Assembly: GCA_021776195.1 (NCBI GenBank)
Contig: JAJFGK010000089.1
Span: 1 to 39,438 of the forward strand
DNA length: 39,438 nucleotides
Direction: 5' to 3'
Source of the DNA: Kiloniellaceae bacterium
GTDB taxonomy: Bacteria; Pseudomonadota; Alphaproteobacteria; Kiloniellales; Kiloniellaceae
The translations under genes and the position numbers were made by a program. The stretch's first letter is position 1. Each line of letters starts with the position of its first letter. The notes under the pieces were generated by a model, which worked only from the letters and a program-made list of their open reading frames with translations, was not told the origin of the DNA and ran no database searches. Of this stretch, positions 7,756 to 14,292 are shown piece by piece.

Positions 7756-8820
7756 TCAGCCCTTTTTCAGCAGTCGGGCGGCCTCGGGCGCCGCGTAGGT
7801 GAGGATCGCATCGGCCCCGGCGCGCTTGAAGGCCATGAGGGTCTCCAACACGACCCGGTCGTTGTCGAGCCAGCCGTTCGCGGCGGCGGCCTTCAGCATC
7901 GAGAACTCGCCGCTGACCTGGTAGACCACCGTGGGCAGGGCAAAGGCGTCCTTCACCTGGCGCACGATGTCGAGGTAGGGCAGGCCGGGCTTGACCATCA
8001 CCATGTCGGCGCCCTCGGCGATGTCGAGGGCGGTCTCCCGCAGCGCCTCGTCGCTGTTGGCCGGGTCGAGCTGATAGGTCTTCTTGTCGCCCTTGAGGAA
8101 ACCGCCCGAGCCGATGGCGTCGCGGAAGGGGTTGTAGAAGGCGCTGGCGAACTTGGCCGCATAGGACACCAGCTGGACCGACTGAAAGCCGGCGGCGTCG
8201 AGCCGTTCGCGAATGGCGCCGATGCGCCCGTCCATCATGTCCGAGGGGGCGTTGATGTCGCAGCCGGCCTCGGCCTGGACCAAGGCCTGCTGGCAGAGGA
8301 TTTCCACCGACTCGTCGTTCAGGATCTCGCCGTCGCGCAGGATGCCGTCGTGGCCGTCGCTGTTGAAGGGGTCCAGCGCCACATCGCACATGACGCCGAG
8401 GTCGGGGAAGGCAGCCTTGACCGCGCGGATGGCACGGCAGACCAGATTGTCCGGGTTGATCGCCTCCAGGCCGTCCGGGGTTTTCAACTCGTCGTCGATC
8501 ATGGGGAAAAGCTCGACGGCGGACAGGCCGAGATCCACCCCTTCGCCGATGGCATCGACCAGGCAGTCGAGCCCGTGGCGCTTGATGCCGGGCATCGAGG
8601 CGACATCGGTTTGGCCCGCGGCGCTCTGCACGAAGACCGGCCAGATGAAATCGTCCACCGAAAGCTGGTTCTCGCGCACCAGCCGCCGCGACCACTCCGC
8701 CTTGCGATTGCGCCGCAGCCGGACCCGCGGATAGGCACCCAGCGCCGCTGGATCGGCCAGGGGCTCGGTCAGGCACTTTTCGCGCAGGAAGGGGTTAACG
8801 GCGGCTTTGGCTGTGGTCAT
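7756..8820 (-). CDS. hemB: Delta-aminolevulinic acid dehydratase (porphobilinogen synthase)
   Basis: Condenses two 5-aminolevulinate molecules into porphobilinogen in haem and tetrapyrrole synthesis. The 354 residues are full length. The two Schiff-base lysines are visible as K223 in SYAAKFASAFYNPFRD and K277 in MVMVKPGLPYLD. The metal loop at 145-159 reads CDVALDPFNSDGHDG. Its aspartates replace the cysteines of zinc enzymes, so this is the Mg-type alphaproteobacterial variant. The allosteric-type motif RLRRNRK is near residue 34. An AGAGGA SD precedes the ATG by 10 nt. Confidence 0.97.
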   Translation of the reverse strand: MTTAKAAVNPFLREKCLTEPLADPAALGAYPRVRLRRNRKAEWSRRLVRENQLSVDDFIWPVFVQSAAGQTDVASMPGIKRHGLDCLVDAIGEGVDLGLSAVELFPMIDDELKTPDGLEAINPDNLVCRAIRAVKAAFPDLGVMCDVALDPFNSDGHDGILRDGEILNDESVEILCQQALVQAEAGCDINAPSDMMDGRIGAIRERLDAAGFQSVQLVSYAAKFASAFYNPFRDAIGSGGFLKGDKKTYQLDPANSDEALRETALDIAEGADMVMVKPGLPYLDIVRQVKDAFALPTVVYQVSGEFSMLKAAAANGWLDNDRVVLETLMAFKRAGADAILTYAAPEAARLLKKG

Positions 8821-8955
8821 GAGCGCGGTATCCTCTTTGGGCGCCGTCTCGACTCCCGAGCGTCGCCGCGAGTGAGCAGTCTACGCCCTGTCGGATTGTC
8901 GGGACAAGAGACGCACCGCCGCCCGGTGCGCCTCTTGTCCCACGTCATTTGGCGG

Positions 8956-10272
8956 CTACTCCGCCGCCGTCTGCAGGCCGGTCGCGGCGGCCAGGCCGCG
9001 GTCGAGGTCGGCGAGGATGTCGTCGATGTGCTCGATACCGATGGAGAGGCGCACGTAGCCGTCGGTCACGCCCGCCGCCTGCTGCTCCTCGCCGGTCAGT
9101 TGCGAGTGGGTCGTGGTGGCGGGGTGAATGGCCAGGGACCGCGAATCGCCGATGTTGGCCACGTGGTAGAACAGCTCTAGGGCATCGATGAAGGCCCGTC
9201 CGGCTTCCTTGCCGCCCTTCAGTTCGATCCCCAGCAGACCGCCGAACCCGCCATTGAGGTAGTGCTGGGCCCGCTCCTTGGCGGCGCCTTCCAGCAGGCT
9301 CGGGTAGATCACCTTGGAGACCGTCGGGTGCGCCTTCAGATAGGTCGCCGCCGCCGCGGCGTTCTCGCAGTGGGCGCGCATCCGCAAGGGCAGGGTCTCG
9401 AGCCCCTGGAGGAAGAGGAAGGCATTGAAGGGGCTCATGGCCGAGCCAAGGTCGCGCAACAGGGTGACCCGGGCCTTCAGGATGTAGGCAATCGGGCCCA
9501 GGGGTTTGGCGGCCTGGGTCCAGACCGCGCCGTGGTAGCTCGGGTCGGGCAGATTGAGCGCGGGGAAACGCTCGGCGTGCTTTTCCCAGTCGAAGGTACC
9601 GCCATCGACGATCAGCCCGCCGATGGAGTTGCCGTGCCCGCCGATGTACTTGGTCGAGGAGTGCACGACGATGTGCGCGCCATGGGCCAGCGGCTGGCAG
9701 AGGATCGGCGCCGCCGTGTTGTCGACGATCAGGGGCACGCCGACGACCCGGGCCAGATCGCCGACCTCTTGGATCGGGAAGGTCGTGAGCTTGGGGTTGG
9801 GCAGGCTCTCGGCGTAGTAGGCCTTGGTGCGCTTGTCGGTGGCCCGGGCAAAGCTGTCGGGATCGTCGGGATCGACGAAGCGGACCTCGATGCCCATGGT
9901 CTTGAAGGTGTTGGCAAAGAGGTTCCAGGTACCGCCGTAGAGGTCGGTCGAGCTGACGATATTGTCGCCGGCCTGGGCAATGTTCTGTACCGCGATCGCC
10001 GAGGCGGCCTGGCCCGAGGAGACCGCCAGGGCGGCGGCCCCGCCCTCCAGGGCGGTGACCCGCTGTTCCAGCACGTCGCAGGTCGGGTTCATGATCCGGC
10101 TGTAGATGTTGCCGAGTTCCTGCAGGCCGAAGAGATTGGCCGCGTGTTCGGTGGAGTTGAACTGGTAGGAGGTGGTCTGGTAGATCGGCACCGCCACGGC
10201 CCCGGTTGCCGGGTCGGCGCGATAGCCGGTGTGGAGAACCTGGGTTTCCGGGTGCTTGCTGTCGTTGCTCAT
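8956..10272 (-). CDS. metY: O-acetylhomoserine sulfhydrylase (aminocarboxypropyltransferase)
   Basis: A PLP enzyme that makes homocysteine (or methionine) from O-acetylhomoserine and sulfide (or methanethiol). With the ATG at 10272 the protein has 438 residues. That ATG has AAGGAG 9 nt upstream, so the in-frame ATG at 10293 is less likely. Landmarks are the N-terminal ETQVLHTGYRADPATGAVAVPIYQ block split around residue 12, TTSYQFNSTEHAANLF, YSRIMNPT and the PLP lysine in SSTKYIGGHGNSIGG (about residue 200). The C-terminal SLAIHPATTTHSQL is typical of Cys/Met metabolism enzymes. The length and the HGNSIGG block favour MetY over cystathionine synthases or lyases. Control by SAM is strongly suggested by two riboswitch aptamers and a terminator in the leader. 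Confidence 0.95.
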   Translation of the reverse strand: MSNDSKHPETQVLHTGYRADPATGAVAVPIYQTTSYQFNSTEHAANLFGLQELGNIYSRIMNPTCDVLEQRVTALEGGAAALAVSSGQAASAIAVQNIAQAGDNIVSSTDLYGGTWNLFANTFKTMGIEVRFVDPDDPDSFARATDKRTKAYYAESLPNPKLTTFPIQEVGDLARVVGVPLIVDNTAAPILCQPLAHGAHIVVHSSTKYIGGHGNSIGGLIVDGGTFDWEKHAERFPALNLPDPSYHGAVWTQAAKPLGPIAYILKARVTLLRDLGSAMSPFNAFLFLQGLETLPLRMRAHCENAAAAATYLKAHPTVSKVIYPSLLEGAAKERAQHYLNGGFGGLLGIELKGGKEAGRAFIDALELFYHVANIGDSRSLAIHPATTTHSQLTGEEQQAAGVTDGYVRLSIGIEHIDDILADLDRGLAAATGLQTAAE

Positions 10273-10367
10273 GGTCTCTAGCTCCTTTTCCATCGTCGCG
10301 GTGCTGCCCTTTCTCTCGGGCGAGAGAGCGGGCGGGGTCTGGACGAGGGGCTTCCACTGCGGGAGTG

Positions 10368-10420
10368 GCTCTTTAGCTTTTGTTGACGCGGAGCAAGCTG
10401 CCCCTCAAATCGCCGCGGGT
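10368..10420 (-). promoter_or_regulatory. SAM-II-type riboswitch aptamer, downstream copy (possibly SAM-V-like)
   Basis: On the minus strand, P1 pairs CGCGG (10417-10413) with CCGCG (10391-10387). The loop begins with GATTTG and ends with AGCTTGCT. After P1 come TCAACAAAAGCTAAAGAG. The pseudoknot can form perfectly as AGCTT with AAGCT. GATTTG in the first loop and GCTAAAG in the 3' strand are the conserved SAM-binding elements of SAM-II. No poly-T follows; a short CCACT/AGTGG hairpin does (about 10355-10369). The metY SD is about 80 nt further on, so the output mechanism is not evident. Confidence 0.75.
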
Positions 10421-10482
10421 TCGTTCTCCTCGCGTGGCAAACCAGACCACCCTGGGCCGTCCCTCGACCGGGAGGCGCCCAC

Positions 10483-10520
10483 AAAAAATACCGCCGCGGC
10501 TATGACGAGGGCCGGGCGGT
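10483..10520 (-). terminator. Intrinsic terminator between the two SAM aptamers
   Basis: On the minus strand, ACCGCCCGGC (10520-10511) pairs with GCCGCGGCGGT (10500-10490), leaving one bulged C. Six T residues follow at 10488-10483. The 5' arm contains CGCCCG, exactly complementary to CGGGCG (10557-10552), which overlaps the 3' strand of P1 in the upstream aptamer. That gives a simple switch: with SAM, P1 forms and the terminator is free; without SAM, the antiterminator forms. Confidence 0.75.
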
Positions 10521-10527
10521 TCCCAAA

Positions 10528-10580
10528 CTCTCTTTAGCCGCATTTCTAAAGCGCCCGCAATCGGAAACAAATCGGCGCTG
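10528..10580 (-). promoter_or_regulatory. SAM-II riboswitch aptamer, upstream copy
   Basis: P1 pairs GCGCC (10578-10574) with GGCGC (10555-10551). The loop runs GATTTGTTTCCGATTGCG. The 3' strand reads TTTAGAAATGCGGCTAAAGAG. This closely follows the SAM-II architecture as I recall it: GAUUU in the loop, a UUGC segment pairing with the AUG(C/U) segment after P1, then GCUAAA. It begins about 4 nt after the predicted transcription start and is followed by an intrinsic terminator, as expected for SAM-controlled attenuation of metY. Confidence 0.85.
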
Positions 10581-10588
10581 CAAATCGC

Positions 10589-10617
10589 ATGAAACGCATA
10601 TTCGACATGGCTGTCAA
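10589..10617 (-). promoter_or_regulatory. Predicted sigma-70 promoter of metY
   Basis: A perfect -35 TTGACA (10617-10612), a 17-nt spacer and a -10-like TTTCAT (10594-10589). It places transcription start near 10582, just before the first base of the upstream SAM aptamer. It lies immediately after the algH stop codon. Confidence 0.6.
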
Positions 10618-10627
10618 GCGCGGCGCG

Positions 10628-11254
10628 CTACAGATCGATCGAGTAGAGTGCGATCGCGGCCTCCCACTTCATTTCGTCGGCCTTGTCGAAAACCAGGGCT
10701 TCGTCATAGGGCGCGCTGATCCAGCCGCCGCGCTCCAGCTCGAATTCCAACTGTCCCGGTCCCCAGCCGGCATAGCCCAGGATGAAAAGCGATTTCGCCG
10801 GGCCCTGTCCGGCCGCGCTGTCGGCCAGAAGCTTGGGATGCGTCGTGAGGGCGAGCCCCTGGCCCAGGGCCGTGGTCTCGGCGCTCGCGTAGTCGTCGCT
10901 GTGCAGGATGAAGACCACGCCGGGCTCGACCGGGCCGCCGCGGTAGGCCAGGACGTCGCCGGAAAGGTCTTCCCCCTCCAGGCCCAGGCGTTCGAACAGG
11001 GCGGCGAGGGGCATCCGCCCAGCGGGCTGGTTGACGATCAGACCCAGCGCCCCGCGGGCATCGTGCTGAACCATGTAGATCACGGTCTCGGCAAAGCCGC
11101 CGTCGGGCATCTCGGGCGTGGCGATCAGCAGTTGGCCTTCCAGGAACTCGGGTTCGGCGGCGCGCGCACTGTCGCCACCCCATAGCGTGACGAAGAGACA
11201 CAGCAGCAGGGTCAGGGCCGAGAGCGGTCGAGTCGCGGGGGCGTGCCATGGCAT
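10628..11254 (-). CDS. AlgH/YqgE (UPF0301) family protein with an apparent signal peptide
   Basis: A 208-residue member of the conserved AlgH/YqgE family, function unknown. The family core starts at FLEGQLLIATPEMPDGGFAE near residue 38 and continues with ALGLIVNQPAGRMPL, YRGGPVEPGVVFILHS and FILGYAGWGPGQLEFEL. The C terminus WEAAIALYSIDL is normal for the family. The odd feature is the N terminus. Residues 1-33 form a basic start, a hydrophobic stretch (ALTLLLCLFVTLWGG) and an ARAAEPEF cleavage-like end. This suggests export, whereas classical YqgE is cytosolic and starts near the core. AGG lies 8 nt before the ATG. An internal start would remove the leader, but I see no good one. Confidence 0.88.
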   Translation of the reverse strand: MPWHAPATRPLSALTLLLCLFVTLWGGDSARAAEPEFLEGQLLIATPEMPDGGFAETVIYMVQHDARGALGLIVNQPAGRMPLAALFERLGLEGEDLSGDVLAYRGGPVEPGVVFILHSDDYASAETTALGQGLALTTHPKLLADSAAGQGPAKSLFILGYAGWGPGQLEFELERGGWISAPYDEALVFDKADEMKWEAAIALYSIDL

Positions 11255-11437
11255 CGAACGAGCCTAACACGCCGGGCTCGCCCTGCCATCACCAGATGGC
11301 CCAGCATCGCACGGGAGAGAACCCTTTGCGATCCGGCGAGAGGGCCCCTATCTATTCAATGAAGTTGGCTAAAGCGGATGATGCCCGCAGAGTTGGCGGG
11401 CCGGCAGGACCTGTCGGCGCCCAAGGAGACCGAGTCG

Positions 11438-12112
11438 ATGGAACTGAATGCCGAATTCGATCAGCGGGCGGTGGTCTTCAGCGAGCAGGAGGCCTGGTTG
11501 GCCTCGCCCCTGCCGGGCGTCGAGCGACGCCTGCTGGACCGCATCGGCGACGAGGTGGCCCGGGCCACCAGCCTGGTGCGCTATGCCCCGGGCAGCGCCT
11601 TCTCGCCCCATAGCCACGGCGGCGGCGAGGAATTCCTGGTGCTGGAAGGGGTCTTTTCCGACGAGCATGGGGACTACGGGCCCGGCAGTTACATCCGCAA
11701 TCCGGTTGGCTCCAGCCATCAGCCCTACAGCGAGAAGGGCTGCACGATCCTGGTCAAGCTTTGGCAGATGGACGACGCGGACCAGAACTTCGTGCGGTTG
11801 GACACCCGCGCCGCTGCCTGGTCGCCCGGTCTGGTGCCGGGGCTCGAGGTCCTGCCACTGCACAGCTGGGGGACCGAGCAGGTGGCCTTGGTGCGCTGGC
11901 AGCCCGGCACCGTCTTCCAGCCGCACGGCCATCCCGGCGGCGAGGAGATCTTCGTGCTCGAAGGGGTCTTCGCCGACGAGGAGGGCCGCTACCCCAAGGG
12001 CACCTGGCTGCGCAACCCGCCGGGCAGCCATCACCACCCCTTCAGCGAGGAGGGCGCGCTGATCTACGTGAAGACAGGACACTTAGGCGGCGAGATTCGC
12101 CTGCCGTCTTAA
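11438..12112 (+). CDS. Double-cupin ChrR-like protein
   Basis: 224 residues made of two successive cupin domains resembling the C-terminal cupin of anti-sigma factor ChrR. Domain 1 has FSPHSHGGGEEFLVLEG (about 55) and RNPVGSSHQP. Domain 2 has FQPHGHPGGEEIFVLEG (about 165) and RNPPGSHHHPFS. Each domain thus carries the His, Glu and late His residues that bind metal in this fold. ATG 11438 is preceded by CAAGGAG. ChrR's N-terminal zinc-binding anti-sigma domain is absent and no sigma factor gene is adjacent. A role in anti-sigma control is therefore unlikely; a metal-dependent dioxygenase-like or sensing role is possible but unproven. Confidence 0.8.
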   Translation: MELNAEFDQRAVVFSEQEAWLASPLPGVERRLLDRIGDEVARATSLVRYAPGSAFSPHSHGGGEEFLVLEGVFSDEHGDYGPGSYIRNPVGSSHQPYSEKGCTILVKLWQMDDADQNFVRLDTRAAAWSPGLVPGLEVLPLHSWGTEQVALVRWQPGTVFQPHGHPGGEEIFVLEGVFADEEGRYPKGTWLRNPPGSHHHPFSEEGALIYVKTGHLGGEIRLPS

Positions 12113-12136
12113 CTCGGCACTCGCAAAATACGACAG

Positions 12137-12256
12137 CGCGTCACCCCGGACGGACGCCGGCCCGCGGCCGGGGGTCGAGCCGGGGTCTCGGGCCGACGCT
12201 CTTCCCCCACGAGATCCCGGCTCAAGGCTGCGCCTTGCCCGGCAGGACGACGAAGA
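12137..12256. repeat. Dispersed intergenic repeat, copy 3
   Basis: Begins GCGTCACCCCGGACGG and ends CCGGCAGGACGACGAAG. It shares GTCGAGCCGGGGTCTCG with copy 2 and GAGATCCCGGCTC with copy 1. It includes a strong CCGGCC/GGCCGG hairpin. It lies between convergent genes, where it could terminate transcription from both sides. Confidence 0.65.
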
Positions 12257-12264
12257 CGTCCCCC

Positions 12265-12951
12265 TCAGCCAATCGTGACCGCGAGGCTCCCGACGCCTTC
12301 GATTTCGCAGCGCAAGGCGTCGCCCGGGCCAACGGCGGCGACGCCGGACGGGGTTCCGGTCATGATCAGGTCGCCGGCCTCCAGGGGAAAGAGGCGGGAC
12401 AGGAAGGCGACGATCTCCGGGGCCGACCAGATCATCTGATTGAGGTCGCCCTGCTGGCGCAGGGTCTCGCCGACCCACAGGCGGATGGCGCCCCGGTCGG
12501 GATGGCCGATATCCGACGCCAGGGCCAGGGTGCTCATCGGCGCGGAATGCCGGAAGCCCTTGCCGGCGTCCCAGGGATGGCGCTTCTCCTTGGCCGCCGC
12601 CTGCAGGTCGCGGCGGGTCAGATCGATCCCCACGCCGTAACCCAGAATGTGGTCCAAGGCATCGGCCTCGGCAATGTCGGTGCCGTCCTTGCCCAGGGCC
12701 AGGACCAGCTCCACCTCGTGATGCAGATCGGCGGTCTGGGGCGGGTAGGGCGCGACACCGCCGTCTTCGACGATGCAGTCGGCCGGCTTCATGAAGAAGA
12801 ACGGCGAACTGCGGTTCGGATCGCTGCCCATTTCGCGGGCGTGTTCGGCATAGTTCCGCCCGACGCAGTAGATGCGGCGGACCGGAAAACGGCTGTCCAG
12901 GCCTTGGATGGCAAGGCTGTGGACGTCGGGTGGATTGACAATGTAGCTCAT
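12265..12951 (-). CDS. Fumarylacetoacetate hydrolase family protein
   Basis: 228 residues of a single FAA-hydrolase domain, like fumarylpyruvate hydrolase and related C-C bond hydrolases or 2-oxo acid decarboxylases. Landmarks are IYCVGRNYAEHAREM (about 28), FFMKPADCI, HHEVELVLALG with metal-binding Glu residues (about 80), GYGVGIDLTRRDLQ (about 105) with the metal Asp, and the C-terminal GDLIMTGTPSGV. The start is ATG 12951; an upstream frame exists but overlaps the divergent PhyH region. The substrate is unknown. FAA enzymes of this size often act in aromatic compound breakdown, but no pathway genes are adjacent. Confidence 0.9.
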   Translation of the reverse strand: MSYIVNPPDVHSLAIQGLDSRFPVRRIYCVGRNYAEHAREMGSDPNRSSPFFFMKPADCIVEDGGVAPYPPQTADLHHEVELVLALGKDGTDIAEADALDHILGYGVGIDLTRRDLQAAAKEKRHPWDAGKGFRHSAPMSTLALASDIGHPDRGAIRLWVGETLRQQGDLNQMIWSAPEIVAFLSRLFPLEAGDLIMTGTPSGVAAVGPGDALRCEIEGVGSLAVTIG

Positions 12952-13045
12952 GGCAAGAGGGATCGCACAGCCCGGCGGGCCTTGCAATGATGAGAAGCGG
13001 CGCAACAATGGGAAGCGGCAGCAACGGGGAGGGGGCACGAAGACC

Positions 13046-13807
13046 ATGCTGAGCGAGGAACAGGTCGCCCGTTATCACCAGGACGGCTACGTCATCCCGG
13101 ACTACCGCCTGCCGGAAGCCGTGCTTGAGGATATTCGTGCCGACCACGCGCGTCTGCTGGCCCGCCACCCCGAATTTCGCGACTACTGCCCGACCCTTTT
13201 GCGTTACGACCTGGGCTTTCTCAACTATATCCGCGACCCGGAAATTCTCGACATGGTCGGGCAAATCCTGGGGGCCGACTTCGCGCTGTGGAACTCCAGC
13301 TTCTTCGCCAAGCCCGCCAACGACGGCAAGCGCACGCCCTGGCACCAGGACGGGGAGTACTGGCCGATCCGGCCGCTGGCGACCTGCACGGTCTGGCTGG
13401 CGGTCGACGCGGCGACCCGCGAGAACGGCTGCCTGCGGCTGATCCGCGGCTCCCACCGGGACCGCCGCCTGCGCGTGCACGAGACCACCGACAGCCCGGA
13501 CGTCACCTTGAACCAGGAGCTGCGGGCCGATCAGTTCGACGAGAGCGAGGCGGTCGATCTGGTCCTGGAGCCCGGCCAGATGTCGTTGCACGACATTTTC
13601 ATGCTGCACGGGTCGGAGGCCAATCGTTCGCCCAAACCACGCCGTGGCATGACCATGCGTTTCATGCCGACGACCTCGGTCTTCGACCGCGCCCTCTCCA
13701 GGGAGATGGGGCAGCGAAAGGGCCTGGTCGATCAATCCGACCGCACGCTGTTCCTGATGCGCGGCGGCGACCCCAGCGGCGCCAACGACTTTACCCTGCG
13801 GCTTTAG
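13046..13807 (+). CDS. Phytanoyl-CoA dioxygenase (PhyH) family oxygenase
   Basis: 253 residues, a non-haem Fe(II)/2-oxoglutarate dioxygenase of unknown substrate. The N-terminal block EEQVARYHQDGYVIPDY is typical of the PhyH family. The metal motif is H-x-D in TPWHQDGEYW (about residue 110), and the distal His is in LHDIFMLHGSEANRS (about 190). Arg residues in the following RRGMTMRFMP are suited to binding 2-oxoglutarate. The ATG at 13046 has GGGGAGGGGG about 10 nt upstream. The gene is divergent from the FAA hydrolase (about 95 bp between starts) and overlaps the convergent GNAT gene by 4 bp. Confidence 0.88.
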   Translation: MLSEEQVARYHQDGYVIPDYRLPEAVLEDIRADHARLLARHPEFRDYCPTLLRYDLGFLNYIRDPEILDMVGQILGADFALWNSSFFAKPANDGKRTPWHQDGEYWPIRPLATCTVWLAVDAATRENGCLRLIRGSHRDRRLRVHETTDSPDVTLNQELRADQFDESEAVDLVLEPGQMSLHDIFMLHGSEANRSPKPRRGMTMRFMPTTSVFDRALSREMGQRKGLVDQSDRTLFLMRGGDPSGANDFTLRL

Positions 13808-14292
13808 CTTTCAAGCTTTTTCTCCATCACGACGAAGGGCCTGCCATTGAGGTCGAACTCTTCGATCGTCAGCCAGCCGAGGCGGTCGTAGAAACCGGCG
13901 ATCGGCGTGTAGAGATAGAAACGGGAAAAGCCGAAGCCCGCTGCCGCCTCGGCGACGGCATCGGTCAAGCGCGCGCCGACGCCCTGGCCCCGGGCGGCCG
14001 GCGCCACGTAGAGGCCTGACAGCCAGGGCGTCAGGTCGGCCCGCCGCGGCAGATCGCAATCGACCAGCAAGGCGACGCCCAGTAGATCGGGCCCGGCGAA
14101 TGCACCCAGCGCGGTTTGCCTGTCCTCCTGTGAGACGATCTCCTCCACCCACTCACGGGTTTCTTGCAGGGAGTGGCCCTCGGCTGCGCCCCATTCCGCG
14201 TTCAGCCAGGCGGCGGTCTGGGGGATTGCCTGGGGCCGTTCGGCCAGCGGGAGGATCGTGGGCCTTCGGCTTGGTCCGGCGGGGTCGCTCAC
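13804..14292 (-). CDS. GNAT family N-acetyltransferase
   Basis: 162 residues with an acetyl-CoA binding signature: GLYVAPAARGQGVGARL near residue 92 (R/Q-x-x-G-x-G/A loop), preceded by LGVALLVDCDL and followed by FYLYTPIAGFYDRLGW. The latter is the usual end of the fold. The GTG start overlaps the TGA of pabBC (GTGA), indicating translational coupling on the minus strand. The acceptor substrate cannot be predicted. The 3' end overlaps the convergent PhyH gene. Confidence 0.88.
   Translation of the reverse strand: MSDPAGPSRRPTILPLAERPQAIPQTAAWLNAEWGAAEGHSLQETREWVEEIVSQEDRQTALGAFAGPDLLGVALLVDCDLPRRADLTPWLSGLYVAPAARGQGVGARLTDAVAEAAAGFGFSRFYLYTPIAGFYDRLGWLTIEEFDLNGRPFVVMEKKLES

Noticed and set aside
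7741..9180. 479-residue open frame on the plus strand
   Set aside because: Antisense to hemB and the end of metY, both certain genes.
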